From Ciceribacter sichuanensis (GTDB taxonomy: Bacteria; Pseudomonadota; Alphaproteobacteria; Rhizobiales; Rhizobiaceae): a stretch of DNA of 64,000 nt. The DNA lies in contig NZ_JAMXLX010000004.1 of assembly GCF_024055605.1 (NCBI RefSeq), positions 372,001 through 436,000 of the forward strand, read 5' to 3'. The notes under the pieces are model-generated. The model worked only from the letters and a program-made list of their open reading frames with translations, ran no database searches and had not been told where the DNA came from. Position 1 is the first letter of the stretch. Every line of letters begins with the position of its first letter. Made by a program: the position numbers and the translations under genes. Below are positions 27,622-37,188 of the stretch, piece by piece.

Positions 27622-28509
27622 CTACTTCTTCGTCAGGAAGTCCGGGCCGGAGTCTATGATCTTGCGGTCGATCTTGCCGATCTTGCCTTCATCCTTGCCC
27701 TCGTAGTCGATCGACAGAAGGATGTGACGAATGACGTTGAGGCGAGCCCGGCGCTTGTCGTTTGCCTTGACGACGGTCCAGGGCGCATAGTCGGTGTGGG
27801 TTTCCTTGAGCATGCGATCGCGCTTTTCGGTGTAGTCGTCCCACTTGTTGAGGGCGGCGATATCCATCGGGGAAAGCTTCCAGAGCTTCAGCGGATCATG
27901 CCGGCGGTCGTGAAAGCGTTCGAGCTGCATCTTGCGGCCGATGTTCAGCCAGAACTTGAAGAAGTGAATGCCGTCCTGCTCGATCAGTTTCTCGACGCGC
28001 GGAGCCTGTTTCAGGAAGTCCTCGTACTGTTCCTTGGTGCAGAAGCCCATGACGGGTTCTACGCCCGCCCGGTTATACCAGGAGCGGTCGAACATTACGA
28101 ATTCCCCGCTCGTCGGGAAATGCGAGACATAGCGCTGGAAATACCACTGGCCGCGCTCGGTCTCGGTCGGTTTCGTCAGGGCGACGACCCGGGCGGAACG
28201 GGGGTTCATATAGGCGAGCGTGGCATGGATCGTGCCACCTTTGCCGGCGGCGTCGCGCCCCTCAAGCAAGGCCATAACCCGCTTGCCGGTCTTCTGCTGC
28301 CAGAACTGCAGCTTTACCAACTCGATCTGAACCTTCTCCAGTTCGTCCTCGTACTGCTCTTCGTCCATTTTCTTGTCATAGGGAAAATCACCGGACGCGA
28401 GGGATTCATCATCGATCCACTTGGGTAGTTTGGGGTCGTCGATGTCGAAGATGCGGCTCTGCCCGTCGATGACGAGCGTGACGGCGCGGCTTTCCTGTCC
28501 CGTTTCCAT
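27622..28509 (-). CDS. ppk2: Polyphosphate kinase 2
   Basis: PPK2 enzymes transfer phosphate between polyphosphate and nucleotides, usually making GTP or ATP from polyphosphate. The 295-residue single-domain protein has Walker [11 protein letters not shown] (84-93), the lid residues [12 protein letters not shown] and Walker [19 protein letters not shown] (139-156). The position just before phoR and the pst operon, divergently transcribed, links it to phosphate storage. A Pho-box-like site lies in the shared 230-bp region. Confidence 0.93.
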   Translation of the reverse strand: METGQESRAVTLVIDGQSRIFDIDDPKLPKWIDDESLASGDFPYDKKMDEEQYEDELEKVQIELVKLQFWQQKTGKRVMALLEGRDAAGKGGTIHATLAYMNPRSARVVALTKPTETERGQWYFQRYVSHFPTSGEFVMFDRSWYNRAGVEPVMGFCTKEQYEDFLKQAPRVEKLIEQDGIHFFKFWLNIGRKMQLERFHDRRHDPLKLWKLSPMDIAALNKWDDYTEKRDRMLKETHTDYAPWTVVKANDKRRARLNVIRHILLSIDYEGKDEGKIGKIDRKIIDSGPDFLTKK

Positions 28510-28612
28510 GTTCTTTCCACTCCCGGTTCTGCGACGATAGCGTTTTCAATCCTGCAAAGGGGGCATATTTGCCGCGCTGTTTCAAGGTCTTGCTGAAATA
28601 TGCGCGGCGTTG

Positions 28613-28637
28613 CCCCATGCCGCCGTCAGGCATGGGG
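28613..28637. other. Inverted repeat in the ppk2-phoR divergent region
   Basis: CCCCATGCC and GGCATGGGG, perfect 9-bp arms, flank a seven-base loop. No T-run follows on either strand. It may be an operator or an RNA hairpin in the ppk2 leader. Confidence 0.45.
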
Positions 28638-28673
28638 ATAACCGGGGGCAATGATGGCAAGCCTCGCATAGAT

Positions 28674-28691
28674 CTGTCATGAATCGGCGAT
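28674..28691 (+). promoter_or_regulatory. Pho-box-like site upstream of phoR
   Basis: CTGTCATGAATCGGCGAT contains a perfect CTGTCAT half-site and matches the 18-bp Pho box at 14 positions. It lies about 50 bp before the phoR start codon, so PhoB may regulate phoR and perhaps ppk2. Confidence 0.45.
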
Positions 28692-28739
28692 ATCACGGCT
28701 GTTTGACGATCGGTCAGTCATCCATCAGGCGAGGTTCTT

Positions 28740-29999
28740 GTGGCAGAGGGTTCATTCGAGTGGCGTAGGCTCCTGCGGCGGATTCGGTCCGGCGTGGCAT
28801 ATCTGCTGGCGGCGGTTCTGATTTCCGTGGCCGCTTTTCTCTCCGGTGCCGACCCCGTATTCGCTGTCATTCTCCTTGTTTTGTGCGTTCTGGCCATTCT
28901 GGTTCAGCAGAGCGACGAACAGTCGGGGCCGCCGACGGTCGCCCCGCAGGAACCGGTTGCGGATCGGGCTCAAGAGCCGATCTTTCCCGCCATCCTGTCA
29001 ACGCTGCAGGCGCTGGACCTGCCGGTCTTCGTCATTGGCCGGGACGGCATGCTGCGCGGTCAGAACCGTTCGGCGCAAAAGGCTTTCGGCGAGCTTTCGC
29101 CGGGGCAGCATATTTCCGCGCGTTGGCGTTCTCCCAGCATTCTCGACATGGTGCGCGAGACGATCGCCACGGATGAGCCGAACCAGATCGAGCATTCCGA
29201 ACGGCTACCATCCGAACGGGTCTATATCGTCCGCATCGCGCCTGTGCCGCTTTTGGAAGAGAGAGGCGACGAGGCTCTCTTTCTCCTGTCGTTCAGGGAT
29301 ATCTCCGAATTGAGGCGACTGGACCGCATGCGTAGCGACTTCGTCGCCAATGCCAGCCACGAGCTGCGCACGCCGCTTGCTTCTCTGCGGGGGTTCATCG
29401 AGACGATGCAGGGGCCGGCACGCGGCGATCCGAAAGCGCAGGAGCGCTTTCTCGCCATCATGCTCGATCAGGCCAACCGGATGAGCCGTCTCGTGGACGA
29501 CCTCCTGTCGCTGTCCCGGCTTGAACTGAAGGCGCATCTCGCTCCCGACCAGAAGGTCGACCTTGTGCCGGTGATCGGGCATGTGCGGGATTCCCTCGCT
29601 CCCTTGGCCAAGGATCTTGAGGTGGATATCTGCCTCCATCTGCCGGAGGAGAAGGCGGAGGTTCTGGGCGACCGCGACGAACTCGTCCAGGTTTTCGAGA
29701 ACCTCATCGAAAACGCCTGCAAGTACGGACAGGAGGGAGGCGTCGTCGATGTCTATGTCCGCAATCCGCCGGGTGGCCCCGTGGAGGTCAGCGTGCTGGA
29801 TTTCGGCCCCGGCATTCCCGCCGAACACGTCCCGCGACTGACGGAAAGGTTCTATCGCGTCAGCGTGGCGGACAGCCGTTCCAAGAAGGGAACCGGCCTG
29901 GGCCTTGCGATCGTCAAGCACATCCTGACGCGGCATCGCGCGCGACTGATCGTCAAGTCCGCCGTAGGCGTCGGGACCGAGTTCACCGTTCGCTTCTGA
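28740..29999 (+). CDS. phoR: Phosphate regulon sensor histidine kinase
   Basis: PhoR phosphorylates PhoB when phosphate is scarce. The 419-residue protein has two membrane segments near the N-terminus (about 18-35 and 40-55), a PAS domain (about 85-190, LDLPVFVIGRDGMLRGQN), HisKA with His207 in NASHELRTPLASL, and a HATPase domain with ENLIENACKYG, DFGPGIP and GTGLGLAIVKH. The start is GTG with a GAGG site. The pst-phoU-phoB genes follow on the same strand, 248 bp away and with their own Pho box, so phoR is probably a separate transcription unit. Confidence 0.93.
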   Translation: MAEGSFEWRRLLRRIRSGVAYLLAAVLISVAAFLSGADPVFAVILLVLCVLAILVQQSDEQSGPPTVAPQEPVADRAQEPIFPAILSTLQALDLPVFVIGRDGMLRGQNRSAQKAFGELSPGQHISARWRSPSILDMVRETIATDEPNQIEHSERLPSERVYIVRIAPVPLLEERGDEALFLLSFRDISELRRLDRMRSDFVANASHELRTPLASLRGFIETMQGPARGDPKAQERFLAIMLDQANRMSRLVDDLLSLSRLELKAHLAPDQKVDLVPVIGHVRDSLAPLAKDLEVDICLHLPEEKAEVLGDRDELVQVFENLIENACKYGQEGGVVDVYVRNPPGGPVEVSVLDFGPGIPAEHVPRLTERFYRVSVADSRSKKGTGLGLAIVKHILTRHRARLIVKSAVGVGTEFTVRF

Positions 30000-30113
30000 C
30001 GGGTTTCTGGCCGCCGGCCTCTCCTGGCGGCTGAAATGTTGCAGTGTTTGTAACAAAACCTGCACATATGGCTGCTGTCGTCGGAAAATTCTGTTAAATT
30101 TCAATTATTTGGT

Positions 30114-30146
30114 GTGTCATAAATGTTTCACCGAACTGACATAAAA
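30114..30146 (+). promoter_or_regulatory. Tandem Pho box upstream of pstS
   Basis: GTGTCATAAATGTTTCAC (30114-30131) matches the Pho box consensus at 14 of 18 positions. A second CTGACATAAAA starts exactly 22 bp later at 30136, giving the 11-bp periodicity of tandem PhoB sites. It lies about 100 bp before the pstS start codon, so PhoB should activate pstSCAB-phoU-phoB. Confidence 0.78.
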
Positions 30147-30247
30147 GGGTGAGTGAACAGGGGCTAATAAGGGCCTGCCGATCACGACGACAATGAGTGC
30201 CGTTGGCGGTCGCATCGACACACAAGCCCACTGACGGGAGATTTTGT

Positions 30248-31273
30248 ATGAACATCCTCAAGCTTTCGGTTGCAGCTCTGGTTGCCTCCGTCGCCTTTGC
30301 TGGCGCCGCTGCTGCCCGCGACCAGGTCCAGATCGCCGGCTCCTCGACCGTTCTGCCGTACGCAAAGATCGTCGCTGAAACCTTCGGCGAGACCTTCTCC
30401 AACTTCAAGACCCCGGTCGTCGAATCCGGCGGCACCGGCGCTGGTCTGAAGGAATTCTGCAAGGGCGTCGGCCCTGAGACCATCGATATCGCCAACGCTT
30501 CGCGCAAGATCAAGGATGACGAAGCTGCCGCTTGTAAGGCTGCTGGCGTAACCGACTTCCAGGAAGTCAAGTTTGGCTATGACGGTATCGTCTTCGCTGT
30601 CGATGCTTCCAACAAGGACCTCGCCCTGACCCCGTCCGACCTGTATCAGGCTCTGGCTGCTGAAGTCGTCGTCGACGGCAAGCTGGTTGCCAACCCCTAC
30701 AAGAAGTGGTCGGAAATCAACAAGGACCTGCCGGACGCTGAAATCGCTGCTTTCATCCCGGGCGAAAAGCACGGCACCCGTGAAGTCTTCGAAGAGAAGA
30801 TCATGACCCACGGCTGCAAGGACACCAAGGCCCTCGACGTCATCAAGACCTTGGTTGACGAGAAGACCGCTCCGAAGAAGTGCGTTGCAGTTCGCAAGGA
30901 CGGCAAGGCTGTGGATATCGACGGCGACTACACTGAAACGCTCGCTCGCATCGACGCCAACAAGACCGCTATCGGCGTGTTCGGCCTGTCCTTCTACGAA
31001 AACAACGCCGACAAGCTGAAGGTTGCCACCATCAGCGGCATCAAGCCGAGCGTTGAAACCGTGGCTTCCGGCGAATATCCGGTTTCCCGTCCGCTGTACT
31101 TCTACGTCAAGAAGGCTCACCTTGGCGTGATCCCGGGCCTGAAGGAATACGTCGAATTCTTCCTCGACGACCAGATGGTTGGCCCGGAAGGCCCGCTGGC
31201 TGCCTACGGCCTCGTTCCGGCTCCGGATGCAGAGCGCGACGCCGCTCGCGCCAAGTTCGCCGAAGGCAAGTAA
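30248..31273 (+). CDS. pstS: Phosphate ABC transporter, periplasmic binding protein
   Basis: PstS captures phosphate in the periplasm for PstCAB. The 341-residue protein has a signal peptide (1-23, AFAGAAAA before RDQVQIAGSS). The phosphate-binding loops are visible in IAGSSTVLPYA, VESGGTGAGLKEFC and GEKHGTREVFEE. The start ATG follows GGGAGATTTTGT. Codons are strongly biased to the preferred C/G-ending set, as expected for a highly expressed protein. A stable hairpin after the stop separates it from pstC. Confidence 0.95.
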   Translation: MNILKLSVAALVASVAFAGAAAARDQVQIAGSSTVLPYAKIVAETFGETFSNFKTPVVESGGTGAGLKEFCKGVGPETIDIANASRKIKDDEAAACKAAGVTDFQEVKFGYDGIVFAVDASNKDLALTPSDLYQALAAEVVVDGKLVANPYKKWSEINKDLPDAEIAAFIPGEKHGTREVFEEKIMTHGCKDTKALDVIKTLVDEKTAPKKCVAVRKDGKAVDIDGDYTETLARIDANKTAIGVFGLSFYENNADKLKVATISGIKPSVETVASGEYPVSRPLYFYVKKAHLGVIPGLKEYVEFFLDDQMVGPEGPLAAYGLVPAPDAERDAARAKFAEGK

Positions 31274-31281
31274 TCAATGTT

Positions 31282-31309
31282 ACCGGCGCGACGATTTCGT
31301 CGCGCCGGT
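31282..31309 (+). terminator. Strong hairpin between pstS and pstC
   Basis: ACCGGCGCGACG and its exact complement, a 12-bp stem with loop ATTT and then TTTCC, follow pstS by 8 bp. It is probably a partial terminator and 3'-end stabiliser, giving more pstS than pstCAB message. Confidence 0.75.
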
Positions 31310-31445
31310 TTCCTGCATGAATATTGCGGCCGTCCCGCTAATGCTCCGGCCCTGGCTTTTAGCCCCATTTCTTAAGTCGTGATCAGGTGAAACTTCGAGC
31401 AACGGATGCATGGCAGGCCAGGCCTGCAGGTCCGGGGAAGTGACG

Positions 31446-32933
31446 ATGAGTACATCTCTTCTGCTGCTGATAGTGATCGTCATAGGGATTATCGCCTATG
31501 TGATCGGCTCTTCGAGAGCTTCAAGTCTCGCTGCAGGCAAGCCCTACAGCCTCCATTCCCGTTATGGATATCACGGCGCGTTCGCTGCGCTTGTGGCCAT
31601 CTTGCCCGCGCTCCTGGTGATGGCCGTCTGGTCCGCAGTGACGCCGGCGATGGTCCAGAGTCGCGTCATCGCGACCTATCCGGAAGAGGTTCAGGCGTTG
31701 CCCGAGGCAACGCGCAACCTCAACTACGGCATGATTTCCTCGATTGCCAATGGTCTGCGTCAACTCGACGAAGCCGGTCGTGCGGCGGTCGAGACTGCGT
31801 CTCCCTCCGAGATCCGCGCATTGCTGGCAGAGCGTGGCGTCGCTATTGCCGACGATCCCCAGCCCTACATGCTGGCGGCGGCTGACACGATGGTCGACTT
31901 CGCAGGAACCAACCGCCTTGCCATGGTCATCGTGGTGGTGGCGGTTTCCGTGATCGGCGCGATTGTGGCTCAGAGGTTCATTGCTCCCCGCTTCCGGGCG
32001 CGTAACCGCGTCGAGCAGATGATGCTCGTAGGCCTGATCATCGCATCGTCGATCGCGATCCTCACGACTGTCGGTATCGTCCTTTCCATGCTGACCGAGG
32101 CCATCCACTTCTTCAGGATGGTGCCGGCCTGGCAGTTCTTCTTCGGAACGGTCTGGGATCCGCGTTTCGCCGCTGCAGGCTCGACGGACTCGTCCGGCCA
32201 GTTCGGCCTGCTGCCGCTTCTTCTCGGCACGCTTTACATCGGCTTTGTCGCCATGTTGTTTGCCGTACCGGTCGGCCTGTTTTCGGCGATCTACATGGCC
32301 GAATACGCCACGCCGACGGTTCGCGCGGTGGTCAAGCCGCTGCTTGAAGTGCTGGCGGGCATTCCGACCATCGTCTACGGCTTCTTCGCCATGACCACCG
32401 TCGGTCCGTTCCTGCGCGATATCTCGGCGCAACTCGCCGGGTTGTCGACGGGCAATTACGTGAACTTCATCCAGGCGCAGAGCGTTCTGACCGCCGGTTT
32501 CGTCATGGGCATCATGCTGATCCCCTACGTTTCCTCGCTGTCGGACGATATCATCACCGCAGTACCGCGCGCGCTGCGCGATGGTTCGCTCGGCCTTGGT
32601 GCCACGCGTTCCGAAACGGTAAAGCGTGTCATTCTGCCGGCCGCCCTGCCGGGCATCGTCGGTGCTTTGCTGATGACGGCGTCCCGCGCGATTGGCGAAA
32701 CCATGATTGTAGTGCTTGCAGCCGGCGTTGCCGCCCGCATGCAACTCAATCCTTTCGAGCCGATGACCACCGTGACCGTCAAGATCGTCAACCAGCTCAC
32801 CGGCGACCTTGAGTTTACCTCGCCGCAGACGCTGGTGGCCTTCGCGCTCGGCATCACGCTCTTCGCGATTACGCTTTGCCTCAACATCTATGCGCTCTAC
32901 ATTGTGCGCAAATACAGGGAGCAGTACGAATGA
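31446..32933 (+). CDS. pstC: Phosphate ABC transporter, permease PstC (long form)
   Basis: PstC forms the phosphate channel with PstA. The 495-residue protein is far longer than the roughly 320-residue E. coli PstC. The extra N-terminal part (about 1-200) has membrane segments at 3-22, 45-65 and 155-175 and a periplasmic helical stretch, the PstC N-terminal domain seen in alphaproteobacteria. The C-terminal half is the permease, with PLLLGTLYIGFVAMLFAVPVG, YATPTVRAVVKPLLEVLAGI and the ATPase-contact loop in ALRDGSLGLGATRSET. The ATG at 31446 has a GAAGTGACG leader. The last bases overlap pstA. Confidence 0.93.
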   Translation: MSTSLLLLIVIVIGIIAYVIGSSRASSLAAGKPYSLHSRYGYHGAFAALVAILPALLVMAVWSAVTPAMVQSRVIATYPEEVQALPEATRNLNYGMISSIANGLRQLDEAGRAAVETASPSEIRALLAERGVAIADDPQPYMLAAADTMVDFAGTNRLAMVIVVVAVSVIGAIVAQRFIAPRFRARNRVEQMMLVGLIIASSIAILTTVGIVLSMLTEAIHFFRMVPAWQFFFGTVWDPRFAAAGSTDSSGQFGLLPLLLGTLYIGFVAMLFAVPVGLFSAIYMAEYATPTVRAVVKPLLEVLAGIPTIVYGFFAMTTVGPFLRDISAQLAGLSTGNYVNFIQAQSVLTAGFVMGIMLIPYVSSLSDDIITAVPRALRDGSLGLGATRSETVKRVILPAALPGIVGALLMTASRAIGETMIVVLAAGVAARMQLNPFEPMTTVTVKIVNQLTGDLEFTSPQTLVAFALGITLFAITLCLNIYALYIVRKYREQYE

Positions 32934-34258
32934 GCCAGGTCGTAACCTCCGCTTCGACGACGGTCGCCGGCGCTTCCGGTGCCAACAATCGCCGCGACAT
33001 CGGCATCAAGCGCCGCTATGCCGCAGAACGTCGGTTCCGGGCCTATGGCATTGCCGCCATCGCCTTCGGTCTGCTGTTCCTGTTCCTTCTGCTGTTCTCG
33101 GTCATTTCCAAGGGCTACACGGCCTTTGAACAGACGATGATCACCGTTCCGATCGAGTTTTCGGAAAAGGTCATCGACCCGAACAACAAGCGGGCCGAGA
33201 ACCAAAACGTGCTGCAGATGGCGAACTATCCGGTTCTCGCCCGGGATGCGGTAGCCAAGGCTCTCGGTGTCGACACAAGTGACCGTGCCATGGCTCGCGC
33301 GGTTCAGGACATGCTGTCCGACGGTGTCCGCGTAACCCTGCGTGACATGGTTCTCGCCGATCCCTCGATCATCGGAAAGACCGTTCCGGTGACGATGCTC
33401 GCCAGCGCCAGCATCGACTCCGCCTATAAGGGGCAGATCGATCTCTCGGTCGGCGAGCAGAACCGCAAGGTCTCCGACCAGCAGGTTGCCTGGATGAACC
33501 AGCTCGCCGAAGGCGGCGCTCTTGCCGGCCACTTCAACACCGGCATCTTCGTCAATGGTGCATCGAGCCGTCCGGAAGCCGCCGGCGTCGGCGTTGCTCT
33601 CATCGGCTCCGCCTACATGATGCTGATCGTGCTGGTGCTTGCACTGCCGATCGGTGTCGCCGCCTCGATCTATCTCGAGGAGTTCGCCCCGAAGAACCGC
33701 TTCACCGACCTGATCGAAGTGAACATCAACAACCTTGCTGCCGTTCCCTCGATCGTGTTCGGTCTTCTCGGTCTCGCGGTGTTCATCAACTTCATGGGTC
33801 TTCCACGCTCGGCTTCGATCGTCGGCGGTCTCGTCCTGACGCTGATGACCTTGCCGACAATCATCATCGCCACCCGTGCTGCTCTCAAGGCCGTGCCGCC
33901 GTCGATCCGCGCTGCTGCCCTCGGTCTCGGTGCTTCGAAGATGCAGACGGTTTTCCATCACGTGCTGCCGCTCGCCATGCCCGGCATTCTGACGGGTACG
34001 ATCATCGGTCTGGCGCACGCTCTTGGCGAAACGGCGCCGCTCCTGCTGATCGGCATGGTGGCCTTCGTTGCCAACTACCCGGGCACCCCGCTCGAACCTT
34101 CGACCGCCCTGCCGGTGCAGATCTACCAGTGGGCGAATGAGGCCGAACGCGCTTTCGTGGAACGTACTTCGGGAGCGATCATCATCCTGCTCCTGTTCCT
34201 TCTGGTAATGAATGTGGGCGCAATCCTGTTGCGCCGGCGCTTCGAACGGCGCTGGTAG
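32930..34258 (+). CDS. pstA: Phosphate ABC transporter, permease PstA (long form)
   Basis: PstA is the second phosphate permease. The 442-residue protein has an N-terminal extension (1-215: cytoplasmic basic tail, one membrane segment near 45-65 and a periplasmic domain) of the DUF3333 type found with alphaproteobacterial PstA. The permease core follows, with [20 protein letters not shown] and the coupling loop in [15 protein letters not shown]. The ATG overlaps the pstC stop (ATGA), so the two are translationally coupled. pstB starts 13 bp after the stop. Confidence 0.93.
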   Translation: MSQVVTSASTTVAGASGANNRRDIGIKRRYAAERRFRAYGIAAIAFGLLFLFLLLFSVISKGYTAFEQTMITVPIEFSEKVIDPNNKRAENQNVLQMANYPVLARDAVAKALGVDTSDRAMARAVQDMLSDGVRVTLRDMVLADPSIIGKTVPVTMLASASIDSAYKGQIDLSVGEQNRKVSDQQVAWMNQLAEGGALAGHFNTGIFVNGASSRPEAAGVGVALIGSAYMMLIVLVLALPIGVAASIYLEEFAPKNRFTDLIEVNINNLAAVPSIVFGLLGLAVFINFMGLPRSASIVGGLVLTLMTLPTIIIATRAALKAVPPSIRAAALGLGASKMQTVFHHVLPLAMPGILTGTIIGLAHALGETAPLLLIGMVAFVANYPGTPLEPSTALPVQIYQWANEAERAFVERTSGAIIILLLFLLVMNVGAILLRRRFERRW

Positions 34259-34271
34259 AGGGAGAATTGGC

Positions 34272-35087
34272 ATGAACATGATGTCGGAATCAGCAGTTGA
34301 AAAGGCGCTGGATCAGAAAATGAGCGATGTGAACTACAAGATGATTGGCAAGGACGTGTCGGTCTACTACGGCGAGAAGCGTGCGCTTTTCGACGTGAAC
34401 CTCAACGTTCGCGAGAACACGGTGACCGCGCTCATCGGTCCCTCGGGTTGCGGCAAGTCGACCTTTCTCAGGACGCTTAACCGCATGAACGACACGATCG
34501 ACGGCTGCCGGGTCACCGGCAAGATCACGCTCGACGAGATGGATATCTACGATCCGTCCATTGACGTGGTCGAGCTGCGCGCCCGCGTCGGTATGGTTTT
34601 CCAGAAGCCGAACCCGTTCCCGAAGTCGATCTACGAGAACATCTCCTACGGCCCGCGCATCCACGGCCTTGCCAAGTCGAAGGCGGATCTCGACCAGATC
34701 GTCGAGACCAGCCTTCAGAAGGCAGGCCTGTGGAACGAAGTGAAGGACCGCCTGCAGGAATCCGGCACCGGTCTCTCCGGCGGTCAGCAGCAGCGTCTGT
34801 GCATCGCGCGCGCGGTTGCCGTCAGCCCGGAAGTCATCCTGATGGACGAACCGTGTTCTGCGCTCGACCCGATCGCCACCGCCAAGGTCGAGGAACTGAT
34901 CCACGAGCTGCGGTCCAACTTCACGATCGTCATCGTGACGCACTCCATGCAGCAGGCTGCTCGCGTTTCCCAGCGCACGGCCATGTTCCACCTCGGCCTT
35001 CTGGTCGAGGAGAACGACACCGACAAGATGTTCACCAATCCGGACGATCAGCGCACGCAGGACTACATCATGGGCCGTTTCGGCTGA
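34272..35087 (+). CDS. pstB: Phosphate ABC transporter, ATPase
   Basis: PstB is the ATPase of the phosphate importer. The 271-residue protein has Walker [10 protein letters not shown] (56-64), the PstB-typical [20 protein letters not shown], signature [14 protein letters not shown] and Walker [13 protein letters not shown], then [33 protein letters not shown] leader fits the ATG at 34272; the frame is open further left only through pstA. Confidence 0.96.
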   Translation: MNMMSESAVEKALDQKMSDVNYKMIGKDVSVYYGEKRALFDVNLNVRENTVTALIGPSGCGKSTFLRTLNRMNDTIDGCRVTGKITLDEMDIYDPSIDVVELRARVGMVFQKPNPFPKSIYENISYGPRIHGLAKSKADLDQIVETSLQKAGLWNEVKDRLQESGTGLSGGQQQRLCIARAVAVSPEVILMDEPCSALDPIATAKVEELIHELRSNFTIVIVTHSMQQAARVSQRTAMFHLGLLVEENDTDKMFTNPDDQRTQDYIMGRFG

Positions 35088-35134
35088 TGTCACCGCGCCG
35101 GTGATCGATTTTCCAATTCAAGGATACAAAGAAC

Positions 35135-35848
35135 ATGTCTTCATCGCATATCTACTCGGCTTATGACGAGGAACTGAAGTACCTGATGCGCCGCATCTCC
35201 GAGATGGGCGGCCTTGCCGAACAGATGGTCGGCGACAGCGTCCGTGCGCTCGTCAATTCCGATGGCGCCCTTGCCCAGAAGGTCATCTCCGACGACGTCA
35301 TCATGGATGCCGCCGAACGCGAGATCGGCGACAAGGCGATCGTCACGATTGCCCGCCGCCAGCCGGTTGCAGCCGACCTTCGCGAGATCATCGGTGCACT
35401 GCGCATCGCCAACGACCTGGAGCGCGTCGGCGACCTCGGCAAGAGCAATGCCAAGCGCGTCATGGCCGTGCAGGCCACCGGCGTGCCGCGCAAGCTCGCC
35501 CGTGGCATCGAGCACCTGTCCGAGCTTGCCCTGGTGCAGCTCAAGGAAGTGCTCGACGTCTACACGACGCGCTCGGCCGAAAAGGCCAAGTCGATCCGCG
35601 ATCGCGACGAGGAAATCGACGCCATCTACACCTCGCTCTTCCGCGAGCTTCTCACCTACATGATGGAAGATCCGCGCAACATCACCAGCTGCACGCATCT
35701 CCTGTTCTGCGCCAAGAACATCGAGCGCATCGGTGACCACGCCACCAACATCGCCGAAACGATCTACTACATGGCGACCGGTGCCCAGCCGGAAGGCGAG
35801 CGCCCGAAGGAAGACCTGACGTCTACCGTCGGCGCTATCGCCGAATGA
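35135..35848 (+). CDS. phoU: Phosphate signalling protein PhoU
   Basis: PhoU links transporter state to PhoR and represses the regulon when phosphate is plentiful. The 237-residue protein is an all-helical tandem PhoU domain with both metal-binding motifs of the (E/D)xxxD type visible in RIANDLERVGDLGKSNAKR and CAKNIERIGDHATNIAE. It lies 47 bp after pstB and 33 bp before phoB in the same operon. Confidence 0.95.
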   Translation: MSSSHIYSAYDEELKYLMRRISEMGGLAEQMVGDSVRALVNSDGALAQKVISDDVIMDAAEREIGDKAIVTIARRQPVAADLREIIGALRIANDLERVGDLGKSNAKRVMAVQATGVPRKLARGIEHLSELALVQLKEVLDVYTTRSAEKAKSIRDRDEEIDAIYTSLFRELLTYMMEDPRNITSCTHLLFCAKNIERIGDHATNIAETIYYMATGAQPEGERPKEDLTSTVGAIAE

Positions 35849-35881
35849 ACCGTAAGGCATTGTGAGAGGTAATCGAAGTCG

Positions 35882-36565
35882 ATGTTGCCCAAGATTGCTG
35901 TCGTTGAAGATGAAGAAGCACTGAGCGTGCTTCTTCGTTACAATCTCGAGGCGGAAGGCTACGAAGTGGAGACCATCCTTCGTGGCGACGAGGCTGAACT
36001 GAGACTGCAGGAACGGGTCCCCGACCTGCTGATCCTCGACTGGATGCTGCCCGGCGTCTCCGGCATCGAGCTGTGCCGTAGGCTGCGCATGCGACCGGAG
36101 ACCGAGCGTCTGCCGATCATCATGCTGACGGCACGTGGTGAGGAAAGCGAGCGCGTACGCGGGCTGGCGACGGGCGCTGACGACTATGTCGTCAAGCCCT
36201 TCTCCACACCGGAACTCATGGCCCGCGTCAAGGCCATGCTCCGCCGCGCGCGTCCCGAGGTCCTGTCCAGTGTTCTGCGTTGCGGTGACATCGAGCTGGA
36301 TCGCGAGACCCATCGTGTCCATCGCAAGAGCCGCGAAGTCCGGCTCGGGCCGACCGAATTCCGCCTGCTGGAATTCCTGATGGCCTCGCCTGGTCGCGTG
36401 TTCTCGCGCTCCCAGCTTCTGGATGGCGTCTGGGGCCACGATATCTACGTGGACGAGCGTACCGTCGATGTGCATGTCGGTCGCCTACGCAAGGCACTCA
36501 ACTTCTCTAACATGCAGGATGTCATCCGCACCGTTCGCGGCGCTGGCTACTCCATGGAAGCCTGA
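35882..36565 (+). CDS. phoB: Phosphate regulon response regulator
   Basis: PhoB activates phosphate-starvation genes by binding Pho boxes. The 227-residue OmpR-class protein has a receiver with Glu9, Asp10 and the phosphorylation site Asp53 in LILDWMLPGVSG and Lys near residue 105 in DDYVVKPFS, then a winged-helix DNA-binding domain (about 130-225) with RVFSRSQLLDGVWG and YVDERTVDVHVGRLRKAL. The typical PhoB motif DYVVKPFSTPEL is present. It is the last gene of the operon and ends at a strong terminator shared with gcrA. Confidence 0.96.
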   Translation: MLPKIAVVEDEEALSVLLRYNLEAEGYEVETILRGDEAELRLQERVPDLLILDWMLPGVSGIELCRRLRMRPETERLPIIMLTARGEESERVRGLATGADDYVVKPFSTPELMARVKAMLRRARPEVLSSVLRCGDIELDRETHRVHRKSREVRLGPTEFRLLEFLMASPGRVFSRSQLLDGVWGHDIYVDERTVDVHVGRLRKALNFSNMQDVIRTVRGAGYSMEA

Positions 36566-36596
36566 CGGCTCGTCTCGAAAACAGCACTGTCGGTAA

Positions 36597-36623
36597 CGAA
36601 AAACGGGCCGAAAGGCCCGTTTT
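36597..36623. terminator. Bidirectional terminator between phoB and gcrA
   Basis: AAACGGGCC, loop GAAA and GGCCCGTTTT have an A-run on one side and a T-run on the other, so both convergent genes can end here. Confidence 0.9.
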
Positions 36624-36657
36624 GCATTTCCTGTGTCTGCCTGCAGATGGCCCGCCC

Positions 36658-37188
36658 TTAACGGGCAGCCTTGCGCCGATCGCTAACCGGCTGATAGGCC
36701 AGCTTTGCGTGGTAGCTGCAATACGGAGAGCTGTCGGAAGACTCGCAACCGCAGAAATGAAAGTCGTCCTTCATCGGATCGCCGATCGGCCACTTGCAGG
36801 TGCGCTCGGTGAGTTCCGTCAGGGCCAGCCGACGCGAGATCGGAACGATCACGTTGCGCGACGTCGACGGAGCGATTTCCATCTCCTCGATGCCTTCGAT
36901 CTCGATCTCTTCCTTCAGCATGTTGGCGCCGACAGGCCGGGTGACCGTGCGAGTTGCGACGCGCGGTGCGTAGGCCGGAGCCCGGGGTGCAGTCGGGGCG
37001 CGCTTGGCGGTGCGTGCGGTCGTGGCGTTTCCGCCGGCCTTCGCTCGGCCCGGAAGGCTGAGACGGTGAACCTTGCCGATAACAGCGTTGCGGCTCACTC
37101 CGCCAAGTTGCGCGGCAATCTGGCTCGCGCTCAAGCCTTCGGCCCAAAGCCGTTTCAGCTTTTCCACTCGCTCGTCTGTCCAGTTCAT
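36658..37188 (-). CDS. gcrA: Cell-cycle regulator GcrA
   Basis: GcrA is the alphaproteobacterial cell-cycle regulator that associates with RNA polymerase sigma70 and with GANTC methylation sites. The 176-residue protein begins MNWTDERVEKLKRLWAEGLSASQIA, the helix-turn-helix that defines the family, followed by GGVSRNAVIGKVHRLSLPGR. A Pro/Ala/Arg linker leads to a C-terminal domain with TCKWPIGDP and the Cys-rich FHFCGCES and YCSYHAKLAY. The start is the ATG at 37188. A GAATC (GANTC) lies 37 bp upstream. Neighbour argD is divergent. Confidence 0.95.
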   Translation of the reverse strand: MNWTDERVEKLKRLWAEGLSASQIAAQLGGVSRNAVIGKVHRLSLPGRAKAGGNATTARTAKRAPTAPRAPAYAPRVATRTVTRPVGANMLKEEIEIEGIEEMEIAPSTSRNVIVPISRRLALTELTERTCKWPIGDPMKDDFHFCGCESSDSSPYCSYHAKLAYQPVSDRRKAAR

